From CAVVIO01 sp963748095 (lineage in GTDB: Bacteria; Bacteroidota; Bacteroidia; Bacteroidales; UBA10428), in NCBI GenBank assembly GCA_963748095.1, contig CAVVIO010000068.1, forward strand, positions 16,759 to 80,758: DNA of 64,000 bases, written 5' to 3'. Each line of letters starts with the position of its first letter. The first letter of the stretch is position 1. Shown here in pieces: positions 9,615 through 18,525 of this stretch. The notes under the pieces are model-generated. The model had not been told where the DNA came from and made no database searches. It saw nothing but the letters and a program-made list of their open reading frames with translations. Both the position numbers and the translations under genes were made by a program.

Positions 9615-9983
9615 TTATTTAACAGGCCTTAGCTTAAGCCTGCCCCAGGCAATAAATCCGCTAAAGGCAGCCACTACAAGCCAGTAAATTACATGATTGT
9701 AATCCGGATTAACTGAAAAAATATTCAACCCGCAATAAAGCAGCATTTCCGCAACTATATAGATAGCGGCTGCAGGTGCCAGAACGCCCAGGCGTTTGCT
9801 AACTACCGGAATTATCAGGCCCAGGCTGCAAAGCAGCTCAACAACGCCCATTGCCAGCCATACACCGTGAGGGATCGCTTCCAGGGAAGGCACGGTCTGT
9901 GCCGGATTAGAAAACTTCCATATTGCGCCTACAGCGGTGTGCAGGGCGAGAAGAATCTGAAGAACCCATAATAAAATGTTCAT
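9615..9983 (-). CDS. DoxX-like integral membrane protein
   Basis: The 122-residue protein has four predicted transmembrane helices (about 3-22, 43-62, 70-88, 98-115). The pattern VGAIWKFSNP...GVWLAMGVVELLCSLGLIIP matches the DoxX-like family (compact four-helix proteins of the DoxX/SURF4 group). Function of the subgroup is unknown. It lies downstream of, and on the same strand as, the ArsR and SRPBCC genes. ArsR-SRPBCC-DoxX is a recurrent set in Bacteroidota, although a 337-bp repeat-filled gap separates them here. Confidence 0.8.
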   Translation of the reverse strand: MNILLWVLQILLALHTAVGAIWKFSNPAQTVPSLEAIPHGVWLAMGVVELLCSLGLIIPVVSKRLGVLAPAAAIYIVAEMLLYCGLNIFSVNPDYNHVIYWLVVAAFSGFIAWGRLKLRPVK

Positions 9984-10129
9984 GACTTACCTCCTTAATT
10001 GTTTTGATTTAACATTTGTTTTTAATAAAGTGAGTTATAAAGTATAATATATTCATCTATAAATGTTGTTACAGAAAACCTCCTCATAACAGTCATTTTA
10101 AACGCTGGTAAAAAAACCGTCCAAAAAAT

Positions 10130-10246
10130 CTTTGCGAACCTTTGCGGTTCCGACATTTTGTCGGCACTTTGCGGTTCTTTGCGTAATAAAATTAAAAATG
10201 GTTGTTACGCAGAGCTACGCAAAGAGACCGCAGAGATGCGCAAAGT
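10130..10246. repeat. Inverted dispersed repeat built on TTTGCG units
   Basis: A left block with repeated CTTTGCG and CTTTGCGGTTC words (10131-10187) faces a right block with the reversed words TTACGCAG and CGCAAAG (about 10204-10246). The left block contains a perfect hairpin at 10150-10164 (arms CCGACA and TGTCGG around TTT). The element fills the gap between the DoxX and SRPBCC genes. It looks like a dispersed, miniature palindromic element of the kind common in Bacteroidota intergenic DNA. No gene is seen in it. Confidence 0.6.
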
Positions 10247-10320
10247 CATTGTAAGTGAAAACCCTCTACTCACCTTCATTGCCGAGCGATAGCGAAACAA
10301 TCCCCTCCTTTTGAATGACA

Positions 10321-10809
10321 TTATGCAAGTTTACTAACAATAGCCTGCAACCGGTTATGCGCCATATTAATCCCCTGCGCAAAGGGCAGTTTAAGATTCC
10401 GGTCCCTGTTTTCTGCCGATTCATAAATGGTATGGACAGTAAGCTTGCAGGTATCATCGGTAAGTCTTTCAAAATCCAGCAACTCAAGCTGAACGCCAAA
10501 ATTGCCGCCATGCCTACCGTCAGGCAGGCTCTCCATTTCAAATGTCCGGGTGATTTTCCTATCCGGACTGAACTCATGGATTGCACCGTTGGCCCGGAAT
10601 ACCACGTTTCCCTGCGGGTCCTTTGTCTCAAACTGGTAACTTCCGTGCTTCTTGCTTTCCATTTTCAGCACTTTCGTTCCCATCCACTGCTCCACGAGGT
10701 CAGCCTCGGTATACGCCCGGAATAGCAATTCCACCGGCAGATCAAATTCCCTGGTTATCAGCAGATCCTGCCTGCCCTCCCCGGCATGCACTTTTGTTTT
10801 TGATTCCAT
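10321..10809 (-). CDS. SRPBCC (AHSA1-like) domain protein
   Basis: The 162-residue single-domain START/Bet v1-fold protein carries the AHSA1 signature EFDLPVELLFRAYTEADLV near residues 19-37, then W-MG and the long C-terminal helix. These proteins bind hydrophobic ligands or act as small-molecule hydrolase/cochaperone-like folds; no ligand can be inferred. It starts 6 bp downstream of the ArsR regulator stop on the same strand, so the two are translationally close and probably coregulated by the operators at 11142-11185. Confidence 0.85.
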   Translation of the reverse strand: MESKTKVHAGEGRQDLLITREFDLPVELLFRAYTEADLVEQWMGTKVLKMESKKHGSYQFETKDPQGNVVFRANGAIHEFSPDRKITRTFEMESLPDGRHGGNFGVQLELLDFERLTDDTCKLTVHTIYESAENRDRNLKLPFAQGINMAHNRLQAIVSKLA

Positions 10810-10815
10810 TATACA

Positions 10816-11139
10816 CTATTTTTTTGATTGATATTTTTTCATAACACTTTCCAGTTTATTAAACCGCTCGTCCCACATGTTGCGGAACGGCTCGATAAAG
10901 TCAGCTATCTCTTTCATCTTTACCGGATTTAAATGATAGTATATTTCCCTTCCGTTTTGCTCTTGCTTCAGCAGTTCACATTCGGTAAGTATCTGCAGGT
11001 GTTTCGAAACAGTCGGCCGGGCCGTATCGAAGTTGGAAGCTATGGTACCTGCTGTCATCGATTGTGCGGTAAGCAGCAGCAGTATGGCCCTTCTTGTGGG
11101 GTCGGCTATGGCCTGGAATACGTCGCGTCTTAAATTCAT
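10816..11139 (-). CDS. ArsR-family winged-helix repressor
   Basis: The 107-residue protein has the ArsR/SdpR-type winged helix: IADPTRRAILLLL (helix 2-3), then TARPTVSKHLQILTECELL (recognition helix, about 43-61) and the wing QNGREIYYHLN. It lacks an obvious ELCVCD-type metal site, so it is closer to SdpR-like repressors than to arsenic sensors. It leads the SRPBCC gene and is preceded by two near-identical 18-bp operator-like sites, which points to autoregulation. Confidence 0.9.
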   Translation of the reverse strand: MNLRRDVFQAIADPTRRAILLLLTAQSMTAGTIASNFDTARPTVSKHLQILTECELLKQEQNGREIYYHLNPVKMKEIADFIEPFRNMWDERFNKLESVMKKYQSKK

Positions 11140-11141
11140 CG

Positions 11142-11185
11142 TGTAGTTATTTGACTACAAATATATATGAAGTCACTTGGCTACA
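11142..11185. promoter_or_regulatory. Tandem 18-bp operator-like sites of the ArsR gene
   Basis: Site 1 (11142-11159) has arms TGTAGT and ACTACA around a 6-bp centre. Site 2 (11168-11185), TGAAGTCACTTGGCTACA, agrees with site 1 at 14 of 18 positions. They are 26 bp apart and end 3 bp from the arsR start codon. Dyad sites of this form upstream of ArsR/SdpR regulators are normally their binding sites, so repression of arsR-SRPBCC by its own product is the likely role. Confidence 0.65.
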
Positions 11186-11431
11186 CAAGCAATGTGTGTC
11201 TGTATTAATTCTTAATAATTTCTGTGCTGGAAAATAAGTCGTACGCACTATTCAGCCTGGAAAGCAATGTGTGATAGTAAATAACAGCCAAGCTTCGGCT
11301 GAGAACAAAAAAGAATTATTGGTGTTTTATACAAATAAAATTAAACCTGTTGAACGTATAAAAATTCCATTGGATTTCCGGTTAATATATCATGAATTCC
11401 AAAAATCTTCCACCAAATCAACCCATAGAAA

Positions 11432-12643
11432 ATGAAAAAGACAATTATACTAATTGCATTAACACCAATTCTTCTGCTGCTTCTTATATTGGTTGTTTTA
11501 TCCGTTAAATATTCGCCTGTATACTTATACCGTTTGATTACGCAAAATGTAGCTGACGTTTATGATTACCGGCTTTACGAAAACAGGATCGTTAAAGGAG
11601 CCGACAATGCCTTTCAATTCATTAAAAGTCCGGATAAAGAATTTGTTGAAGGTTTGTTTCAGGAAAGGGTGTCGCACTCCGGTTTTAAAACATTTGATGA
11701 ATGGGCAGAGAAATCGCAAAGCACGGCACTGATTTTCATCCGCAGGGATACCATTTTATATGAGAAATACTTTAACGGATTTAACAGGGATTCCTATTTC
11801 CATTCGCAATCCATGGCAAAATCGTTTATTTCTTTTTTAATTGGTGCTGCTATTGATGACGATTTAATCACAAGTGCAGACGATCCGGTAACAACCTATA
11901 TTCCGGAGCTGCTGCAACGGGATGAAAGGTTTGGTAAAATCACCATTAAGCATTTACTGGAGATGCGTTCGGGACTTGAATACAATACCGGTTACCTTCC
12001 GGGAACACACATTCATGCCCCGTGGCATGATGAAGCTGTAGGATACTACCATCCAAACGTCCGTAAACTGTTGCTAAAAAAGGTGAAAATCGCAACTGAA
12101 CCGGGAGGTACCTTTCAATATTGTAATTACAATACCAGTTATCTGGGATTAATCATTGAAAGGGCTACCGGGAAAACTGTGTCTCAGTATCTTGAAGAGA
12201 AATTATGGTCGAAAATAATGGAATACGATGCCTTATTCTCCGTCGACAGTAAAAAAGCAGGTTTTGAATACATGCCCAGCCGTTTAATAGCAAGAGCCAT
12301 TGACTACGCCAGGTTCGGACGTCTTTTCCTTAAGGAGGGCAACTGGAACGGAAATCAGATCGTCTCTGAAAACTGGGTACTGGCGTCAACACGGGAAAAC
12401 AGGACCGTACCCCGCAACATATATCCCGACTGGTTTGGAGACAGTTGTAAAAGGGTGTATTATACTTATCACTGGTGGGGTCATGCAAACTGCGATTCGA
12501 CTTTTCAGTTTGCAGCTTCCGGAAATTTGGGACAAAACATCTATGTTATTCCCGATAAGGAAGTGATCATTGTTCATTGCGGTAATTCCCTGGAACATTA
12601 CGGGGATTTTGATTTATGGCATGTCGCTGACCAACTGGACTAG
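11432..12643 (+). CDS. Beta-lactamase-fold serine hydrolase, membrane-anchored
   Basis: This 403-residue protein has an N-terminal membrane helix (about 4-26) and a serine beta-lactamase-like domain. The S-x-x-K motif is Ser127-Met-Ala-Lys130 (HSQSMAKSF). A Y-C-N segment after PGGTFQ provides the Tyr-x-Asn motif, and a late HWWGH...FAASGNLGQ block occupies the third-motif region. Class C-like relatives act as esterases, D-aminopeptidases or peptidoglycan hydrolases in the periplasm, and few are true antibiotic resistance enzymes; the substrate here is unknown. It stands alone. Confidence 0.85.
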   Translation: MKKTIILIALTPILLLLLILVVLSVKYSPVYLYRLITQNVADVYDYRLYENRIVKGADNAFQFIKSPDKEFVEGLFQERVSHSGFKTFDEWAEKSQSTALIFIRRDTILYEKYFNGFNRDSYFHSQSMAKSFISFLIGAAIDDDLITSADDPVTTYIPELLQRDERFGKITIKHLLEMRSGLEYNTGYLPGTHIHAPWHDEAVGYYHPNVRKLLLKKVKIATEPGGTFQYCNYNTSYLGLIIERATGKTVSQYLEEKLWSKIMEYDALFSVDSKKAGFEYMPSRLIARAIDYARFGRLFLKEGNWNGNQIVSENWVLASTRENRTVPRNIYPDWFGDSCKRVYYTYHWWGHANCDSTFQFAASGNLGQNIYVIPDKEVIIVHCGNSLEHYGDFDLWHVADQLD

Positions 12644-12747
12644 TGCTTTTTAAGCAAAATCCCCTCCCAACTGTCACTGCGCGACAGCACGTCCTGCCTG
12701 TTACAGGCAAACAGTCTCCTTCTATTGAATGGCAGTCGTATGCTGCC
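12644..12747. other. Convergent intergenic gap with small hairpins
   Basis: The gap between the convergent serine hydrolase and lipoprotein genes holds a hairpin at about 12694-12708 (arms TGCCTG and CAGGCA around TTA) and a second dyad with arms CTGTC and GACAG at 12671-12687. Neither is followed by a clear T-run, so termination is only possible. No gene is seen. Confidence 0.35.
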
Positions 12748-13221
12748 TTAAACCGAACCGGTATTTACATAATGAATATCGAATATAACCTTCCCGTTTG
12801 CTTTTTCAATAACAGCAAAATAATATACTGCTGAAACAACACCAAGGTTCCCTTCTTCTATATTGACGGTATAGGTATATTCATAACACTTTCGGGTAAC
12901 ATACTGATCAGTTACCATACCGGAAGCAGATGTTTTCATTCTTCCTGCCAGGAATGTATAATGGTTAAAATCAATTACCGGCAGGGTACCGTTACCGGCT
13001 ACATATTTTTCGTAATCCGTCTGTGAGTTGATCACAAGATTAACGGTTTCCTGTTCCGTATCAATATTTTGTAATCGGTATTGGGTATTGCCTGTTGTAT
13101 CACCAAAATGCAGGATTACTACCTGTTGTGGCTGCTCATTGCATCCATCGTTGTTTTCACAGCCCGATATAATGATCACGATAATTCCATACAAGAATAA
13201 AAACAATTTTACATTTTTCAT
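12748..13221 (-). CDS. Small lipoprotein of unknown function
   Basis: The preferred start is the third of three close Met codons (13221, MKNVKLFLFLYG), because it places a lipoprotein signal directly before the lipobox IIISGC with the lipidated Cys in ISGCENNDG. Mature length is about 135 residues. The C-terminal half predicts beta-strands (YTFLAGRMKT, YEYTYTVNIEEG, VSAVYYFAVIEK). The family is not recognised. It is probably attached to the inner leaflet of the outer membrane or exposed at the periplasmic side. It stands alone, convergent with the serine hydrolase gene. Confidence 0.7.
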   Translation of the reverse strand: MKNVKLFLFLYGIIVIIISGCENNDGCNEQPQQVVILHFGDTTGNTQYRLQNIDTEQETVNLVINSQTDYEKYVAGNGTLPVIDFNHYTFLAGRMKTSASGMVTDQYVTRKCYEYTYTVNIEEGNLGVVSAVYYFAVIEKANGKVIFDIHYVNTGSV

Positions 13222-13233
13222 GGTCATGGTCAT

Positions 13234-13759
13234 GTTTATATCCCGTTCAATTTAACTGACTTTTTTCACTTTTGCAACTATCCTAAAGAGGCAGATCGTT
13301 ATTAATTAGTTGCCTGGAATATAAAACAGCTAATTAATGGTCAGGAAAGTATTGGTTTTTGAGGCACAAGTCACAGACTTACTCCATTTGGGTGTACGCG
13401 GTATTCAGCATGAGAAGCATTGTAGGGAAGTAAATAACGTAAATACATTACTGGTAAAATTCTGAAATAAGTGTGGGTTCGGCTAGGGCCTGCTTGCATA
13501 AAGCAAGCTCCGCCTGCTCAAGTAAACCTTTGATGAAAAACAAAAATACAGAACCCAGGCAAAGCCTGAAGGGATATATCCGGCTCAGGCACAGCCTAAG
13601 CTGAACCTGGTTTTTAGGGCACAAGCCGCAGACCTTGCGCCATGTAGGTGGTTCCAGACAAGTCGATTCTATAACAATGGTTAAAAATACAAATTCGGAG
13701 TCAAGTGCTTTCAGTTACACTAAACTCCGAACCCGTAATTGTCTTGTATTCAGCTGTGA
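13234..13759. other. Repeat-filled intergenic region
   Basis: No gene is seen in this ~525-bp stretch. It holds two diverged copies of the window's REP element (about 13324-13394 and 13611-13650), a hairpin with arms GCTTGC/GCAAGC near 13491-13507, and GCCTGAAG/CAGGC-type words. A segment at 13394-13441 resembles 11239-11285 (shared words TATTCAGC and AGTAAATAAC), so a second dispersed repeat is present. Confidence 0.6.
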
Positions 13760-14617
13760 TTAACTGCCAAAATACCCTTTAAAATCTCTTGTAAAATCAT
13801 CAATAGACCTTGCCTTATGTCCTGAAAGCAATTCAACATTGAGGGTTGTAGTATCGGCAAAACCTTTAGAGAAACCTTTACTGAGTTCCACATATCCGTC
13901 AACTATAAATTCAGGGAAACCCATCCCCATCATCGATTCTTTAGAAGCCTCGTGCGGCACGGCAACATAATTCACCTGCCTACCAAGAACCTTTGTAAAT
14001 GAAGTTGCCACATCATTCATAGATACTGAATCAGAACCTGTAAGAATATATTCCTTTCCTTGTTCTGCTTTTCCTGTTAAGGCCCCCAGGGCACTTTCTG
14101 CCACATCACGGATATCGATCATTCCTGCTTTTCCGTCTGACCAGTCCCAATAGATATTTCCATCACTCTGAATCGATGGTGAAGCCATCATCAGATTTTG
14201 CATAAAAAAAGTAGGTTTGATGATGATATATGGAATACCGGACGCTTTCAGGGCTTTGTCCACTTTGTTAATCTGGCGGATAAGTTCTGAACTGTCGGCA
14301 CCAAAGGCTGAATGTCTGACAACCAAAGGTTTTGTTCCTGTCCTTTTTATTGCTTCTATAATATTCAAGCCTTGCGATGCAGCAGTGGGACCATTCCATG
14401 TACACATATACACTTTATCAATTCCTTTAAGTGCGGCATCAATTGTTTCACTTTTATCCAAATCACCTACATAGATTTCTGCTCCCGCATCTTTCAGTGA
14501 CCTGGCTTTTTCTGTGTTTCGTACAAAGGCACGCACTTGATATCCTGCACTAAGTAACGCCGGGATAAGTATTGAACAGGTATTTCCTGTTGCTCCTGTT
14601 ACTAAAATCTTTTCCAT
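13760..14617 (-). CDS. NmrA-like SDR family NAD(P)-binding oxidoreductase
   Basis: The 285-residue protein begins with the Rossmann motif ILVTGATGNTCS (G-x-x-G-x-x, residues 4-15) and continues with VGDLDKSETIDAALKGID, the usual NmrA/atypical-SDR second half-site. The Tyr-Lys pair of classical SDRs is missing, as is normal for this group. Members act as NAD(P)H:quinone oxidoreductase-like enzymes or redox sensors. It is the third gene of a minus-strand run after the O-methyltransferase and the duplicated barrel protein, which suggests a small pathway modifying a quinone- or polyketide-like molecule. Confidence 0.85.
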   Translation of the reverse strand: MEKILVTGATGNTCSILIPALLSAGYQVRAFVRNTEKARSLKDAGAEIYVGDLDKSETIDAALKGIDKVYMCTWNGPTAASQGLNIIEAIKRTGTKPLVVRHSAFGADSSELIRQINKVDKALKASGIPYIIIKPTFFMQNLMMASPSIQSDGNIYWDWSDGKAGMIDIRDVAESALGALTGKAEQGKEYILTGSDSVSMNDVATSFTKVLGRQVNYVAVPHEASKESMMGMGFPEFIVDGYVELSKGFSKGFADTTTLNVELLSGHKARSIDDFTRDFKGYFGS

Positions 14618-14709
14618 GATTTTTATTATTTATTTGTAATCGGTTTTAAATTCTGTGCTATCAAAACTTTCATTTTCTGATCATGAATAACATTCTTCTG
14701 CACCAAAAA

Positions 14710-15357
14710 TTAAAGTAATTCCTTTACTGCAGGTTTCGAGATAACACCACCTTTTTCCATAGCTGCTTTGAGGCCGGGATCCGACACGAATGCGTTAAAC
14801 TCAGCTGCAGACGACGAATTTCCCAATACCGTCACACTATTTTCATCAGTAAGGGAACGAAGGATCAGGTTGTCATGAATACCTGCTTTTTTGCGCAGTT
14901 CTCCGGCAGAATCGTATACACGCTTCCATGCAGAATAATCTTTTACCGTATGAGTAATCGTTGTCACCAATTCCGAGATGTTTATGGGGTCCAATTCTTC
15001 AGCAGTTTTATAAAAAACAATTTCCGGTTTACTTATGACACCTGCCTTGGTCATGACCTCTTTTAGTCTGGGATCGGACACAAATGCTTTTGCTTTGTCA
15101 AGATCTTTTACAGCAAATAAAACAGTAACGGCATTTGTGTTATTAATATCCTGCTTAACAAATACAGTACTCAGACCTGCCTGCAATCTTACAGGACTAT
15201 CCTTATCAAACCCGGCTTTCCAGGTTGTAAAATCAGCAACTTTATGCGAAATAGAAAGATAAATTTTTCCATTTCCGTTTTGTGCAGAACCTGTAATGGT
15301 AATAAGTGCTAATGTGATTACCAGTACGCTGTTTTTCAAATTTTTAATTGTTTTCAT
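14710..15357 (-). CDS. Secreted protein with duplicated ferredoxin-like (dimeric barrel) domain
   Basis: The protein has 215 residues with a signal peptide (1-25, ending GSAQN). Two homologous halves follow. Half 1 has SHKVADFTTWKAGFD...FVSDPRLKEVMTKAGVISKPE (about 33-118). Half 2 has THTVKDYSAWKRVYD...FVSDPGLKAAMEKGGVISKPA (about 137-213). The pattern resembles antibiotic biosynthesis monooxygenase-like dimeric alpha/beta barrels, here fused as an internal duplication so that one chain could form the barrel. Enzymatic function is unproven. It lies between the O-methyltransferase and NmrA genes (21 and 92 bp gaps) and probably shares their transcript. Confidence 0.7.
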   Translation of the reverse strand: MKTIKNLKNSVLVITLALITITGSAQNGNGKIYLSISHKVADFTTWKAGFDKDSPVRLQAGLSTVFVKQDINNTNAVTVLFAVKDLDKAKAFVSDPRLKEVMTKAGVISKPEIVFYKTAEELDPINISELVTTITHTVKDYSAWKRVYDSAGELRKKAGIHDNLILRSLTDENSVTVLGNSSSAAEFNAFVSDPGLKAAMEKGGVISKPAVKELL

Positions 15358-15378
15358 TTTTTTATGATTTAAGTTTAG

Positions 15379-16434
15379 TTATTTAATAGCTATTACAGCA
15401 CTTGAGGGACCTGTCAACGGCATTACAAAAGTCTCGTTAAAACCTGCCTCTTTGGCCCATGCATCAAAATCTGCTGCTGTAAAATCGTAACCTTCAACGG
15501 TTTCCACCAGCATATTCAGAGACATCATCAAACCAAATGCGTTTTTACGCCGTTCGTCATCAATAATGTTTTCGATAACAACCAGTGCACCCCCGCCGGG
15601 TAAAGCATCATAGGCCTTCCCGATGAGCATTTTCTTATCCTTTGTACCCCAGTCATGAAGAACATTTCCCATGGTAATGACATCAGCTTTGGGCAATGCT
15701 TCCGTAGTAAAATCACCTGATCTGACCTCGATCTTATTTGCCAGGCCCATCTTGCTTATATTTTCAGAAGCTATCGGAGACACGGGTGGAAGATCGAAAG
15801 AGATGCATCTCATATGTGGGTTATTTAATACCACCTGGGCCGATAAATGTGCTCCCGCTCCTCCCACATCGCATAATGTTTTGTAACCTGAAAAATCGAA
15901 TTGACTTGCAAACGTGATAAAATTACCCATCTGTACTCCACTCATGGCATTTACAAATTCACGGGTTTTATCCCTGTTTGAATAGATTTCTTCGAAAGGT
16001 GAAGTTCCACCTGTTCTGATCTCATTCTGTGGATTTCCCGTTTTTAAGCCCTGCTCCAGGAAATTCCAGAATGGATATAATCTATTGTTCGCCATCTCCA
16101 ATATTCCTCCCATATAAGAAAGCTTGTTTTTGTCGAGAAAAAGATCGGAATCCTTCGAGTTTGAATAGATTGCATTGTCCTTATTTCCATTTTTTTGCAG
16201 AAATCCCAGCGCAACCAGGGTGTCCAGAAAATCATACAATCCTCTGTCGTGCAGACACAACTCATATTTAATTTCTGTGCCCGTTAACGGCCTGGTGGCC
16301 AAACGGGTAAAAAGCTCCAGCTTAACAGCCGTAAGAAGTGTTTTAGAGGCCCAAAAACCCATGCCGATTTGCATAATGTGAGAGGGATCAATTTTTACCT
16401 CTTGTTTTACCTGATTTTCTTTTAATGTTTCCAT
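15379..16434 (-). CDS. SAM-dependent O-methyltransferase (family 2, acetylserotonin type)
   Basis: The 351-residue enzyme has an N-terminal dimerisation/winged-helix domain (about 20-100, MGFWASKTLLTAVKLELF) and a Rossmann methyltransferase domain. SAM motif I is LCDVGGAGAHLSAQ (about 187-200), and the acidic end of strand 2 is followed by SFDLPPV. The GNVLHDWG segment near 255 holds the conserved catalytic His-Asp pair of plant- and bacterial-type O-methyltransferases. Substrates of the family are small phenolics, quinones or polyketides. It leads the operon with the duplicated barrel protein and the NmrA protein. Confidence 0.85.
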   Translation of the reverse strand: METLKENQVKQEVKIDPSHIMQIGMGFWASKTLLTAVKLELFTRLATRPLTGTEIKYELCLHDRGLYDFLDTLVALGFLQKNGNKDNAIYSNSKDSDLFLDKNKLSYMGGILEMANNRLYPFWNFLEQGLKTGNPQNEIRTGGTSPFEEIYSNRDKTREFVNAMSGVQMGNFITFASQFDFSGYKTLCDVGGAGAHLSAQVVLNNPHMRCISFDLPPVSPIASENISKMGLANKIEVRSGDFTTEALPKADVITMGNVLHDWGTKDKKMLIGKAYDALPGGGALVVIENIIDDERRKNAFGLMMSLNMLVETVEGYDFTAADFDAWAKEAGFNETFVMPLTGPSSAVIAIK

Positions 16435-16779
16435 TTTGTTTGAATTTATGTAAATATTAATTTTTAAAATTCTGAATAAAAGTAGGCAGATAACAGATCA
16501 GGAGAAATTAAAAGGCATGAGATGATACTGTTATGGCGCGAAATAACCAAAACCGGTCGTGAACGGTTTCAGCATTTCGCAAAAAATTAATTGAAGGGCG
16601 TGAAATGAGAATCTCCCCTCACTCACACCTTTGTACTTCCGCTAAAGCGAAACAGGCTCTAAAGAGGAAACTTTCCTCACGCTACAAGTCGGGATTCTTC
16701 CTTTTAGGGGAGTAAGGGGGTTGTAAAATGATGAGATTTTCTGTAGGTGATAATGAAATAAGGTAATAGAATATTCCTT
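16435..16779. other. Intergenic region without a recognisable gene
   Basis: This stretch holds an imperfect palindrome near 16550-16572 (AAACCG and CGGTTT words) and the words TCTCCCCTCACTC and AGGGGAGTAAGGGGG, facing each other about 110 bp apart, which look like the ends of a degenerate miniature element. Part of it must hold the promoter of the methyltransferase operon, but no confident TAnnTTTG element is visible. Confidence 0.4.
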
Positions 16780-18129
16780 TCAAACACTTTCGGGGAAGCA
16801 CAGTTCAACTTTTGTCCCTTTGCCAATTTTACTTTCTACGCTGACCCTGCCTTTATTGAGTTCCATAAAATCCTTTACAAGCACCATTCCCAGCCCGGTT
16901 CCTTTTTCGCGATTGGTACCCAGCGAACTTTTATTGACAGCCAGGGTGAAAAGTGTTTTTATTTTTTGTGCCGACATCCCTTCTCCACGGTCTTCAATTT
17001 CAATACGGACCTCTTTACCGGAGCAATGTCCCGAAATACTTATATTTCCATTCTGTTGACTGAATTTTATAGCATTACTCAGCACATTTCTGAAAATCAC
17101 CAACACCATATCCATATCCGCATTAATAAAACAATCTTCCGCAACCCGGTCTGTAATGGTAATATCCTTGGCAAGGATTGTTTGCTTCATCGTTTCGGTT
17201 ACTCTTCCGATAACATCTTTCACATTTATTTTTGTTATTTCGCATTTTAGTAAATTACGTTGCGACATGGCCCATTTAAGCAGGTTATCCAGCAATTGAT
17301 TCACATTGTTAACGGAAGTATCGATTTTAGCTCCTATCTCTTTCAGTTTTTGTACATCTCCCTGCCCGGAATAATATTGAATAAGGTCGGTTGCCACTTT
17401 CAGGCTGGTAACCGGACTCCTTAAATCGTGCCCGATAATAGAGAAAAACTTGTCCTTGGTGGCATTTAAATGTTCCAGTTCTGAATTTTGTCTTTCGATT
17501 TCATAGGTCCTTTCCTTCACCTTTTCTTCCAGACTATTTATTATCAGGGCATTTTGAATGGAAAGCGCCATTTGCTGTGACAGGCTCTGCAGAAAATTTT
17601 CATCGTCAACACTAAAAAAATCCTTTTCGTTACTTTCAATGGACAATACTGCTATCAGTTCATCATTAGCGATCAAAGGAAAAGCCAGCAGGGCTTCAAC
17701 GTTTGGAAGTCCCGGCAAACGATTCTTTTTATTTTTGTCAGCAGAAGATTTATTAATTACTGTACCCGTTTTATTGGCTGCACTATGCGCATATTGCTTA
17801 TAGTTTTGCAAACCTGACAAGCGTATTTTTTTCCTCTTTTCTGCAACTATGCCAACAATACCCTTACCAAAAGGCACTTCAACTCCAATACCTGTGTCGG
17901 TAAAACCCCTGCTTGCAAAAACGATCATTTTTGTATGGTCCTTGTTTGGAAATAACAGCAGTGTATGTTTTAATCCATAGCTATATTCCAGGATTTCAAG
18001 AATATTATCGAGTTTGTCTTTTAGCGGGGTGTTTTTGCTTATTTCAACTGAAACCTGCTGTGTAATTTTATTCTTAACGATTTCTTTTTCCAGCAGGTTT
18101 TTAATAGTATCCTTATTCGTGTCCATCAA
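16780..18129 (-). CDS. Cytosolic GAF-domain sensor histidine kinase
   Basis: This 449-residue kinase has no membrane segment. Order: a GAF domain (about 35-195), a short coiled linker (200-222), a HisKA dimerisation domain with the phosphoacceptor His234 (FFSIIGHDLRSPVTSL), and the HATPase_c domain with N-box NVLSNAIKF, G1 box EDRGEGMS and G2 box GTGLGMVLVKDF. It would sense a cytosolic ligand or redox state via GAF. It is the last gene of an operon led by a LytTR response regulator, and its start overlaps the preceding flavin-like gene by 17 bp, so the pair is translationally coupled. Confidence 0.9.
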   Translation of the reverse strand: MMDTNKDTIKNLLEKEIVKNKITQQVSVEISKNTPLKDKLDNILEILEYSYGLKHTLLLFPNKDHTKMIVFASRGFTDTGIGVEVPFGKGIVGIVAEKRKKIRLSGLQNYKQYAHSAANKTGTVINKSSADKNKKNRLPGLPNVEALLAFPLIANDELIAVLSIESNEKDFFSVDDENFLQSLSQQMALSIQNALIINSLEEKVKERTYEIERQNSELEHLNATKDKFFSIIGHDLRSPVTSLKVATDLIQYYSGQGDVQKLKEIGAKIDTSVNNVNQLLDNLLKWAMSQRNLLKCEITKINVKDVIGRVTETMKQTILAKDITITDRVAEDCFINADMDMVLVIFRNVLSNAIKFSQQNGNISISGHCSGKEVRIEIEDRGEGMSAQKIKTLFTLAVNKSSLGTNREKGTGLGMVLVKDFMELNKGRVSVESKIGKGTKVELCFPESV

Positions 18130-18514
18130 ACTGTTGTTCTATTGATACGATCTCACCAATCAATATAGCACGTAATTTGAATATATCGGAAGCCCCCTGC
18201 ATGGATGCGATGGCTTCCAGTGCAACTTCCAGTTCATCAAATAAATCGCCTTCCGATAAAAATTCAGTATACATCAGATCGATTTTCCACATGGAAAAAT
18301 CGGAAGGAGAGGTCACCACAACCGAAAACCTGGGATTATCCTGTAGATTTTTATAGGTTTTATTAAAGAATTGCCACGAAATTGCAAGATGGTTATCATC
18401 AACAAAATGGGCCTGTGAAATATAACTCAGGTTGGGAATATTCTCTTTCGACACCGTTGTTATCACTGAGGGTAAAATACCCTGCAAGGCTTCTTGTATT
18501 TGAGCATTGATCAC
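18113..18514 (-). CDS. Pyridoxamine 5'-phosphate oxidase-like split-barrel protein
   Basis: The 133-residue protein has the FMN-binding split-barrel pattern: an N-terminal helix, LPSVITTVSKENIPNLSYIS, the strand HLAISWQFFNKTYKNLQDNPRFSVVVTSPSD (the NKTxxNLxxNP part is typical of PNPOx-like folds), then a helical end. The family binds flavin, F420 or heme. It is sandwiched between a second split-barrel gene and the histidine kinase, whose start it overlaps. This suggests a redox cofactor-binding partner or accessory sensor of the two-component system. Confidence 0.7.
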   Translation of the reverse strand: MINAQIQEALQGILPSVITTVSKENIPNLSYISQAHFVDDNHLAISWQFFNKTYKNLQDNPRFSVVVTSPSDFSMWKIDLMYTEFLSEGDLFDELEVALEAIASMQGASDIFKLRAILIGEIVSIEQQFDGHE

Positions 18515-18525
18515 GTTAGTCTGAT

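Noticed and set aside
10315..10844. Plus-strand frames over the SRPBCC gene
   Set aside because: Antisense shadows of a recognised SRPBCC protein.
9615..11139. ArsR gene as an arsenic-resistance operon regulator
   Set aside because: No metal-binding cysteine motif in the regulator and no arsenic genes beside it; SRPBCC and DoxX-like neighbours fit an SdpR-like set.
13324..13650. attachment sites of an integrated element
   Set aside because: The repeated words match the dispersed REP family; no integrase or direct-repeat pair enclosing a cargo was found.
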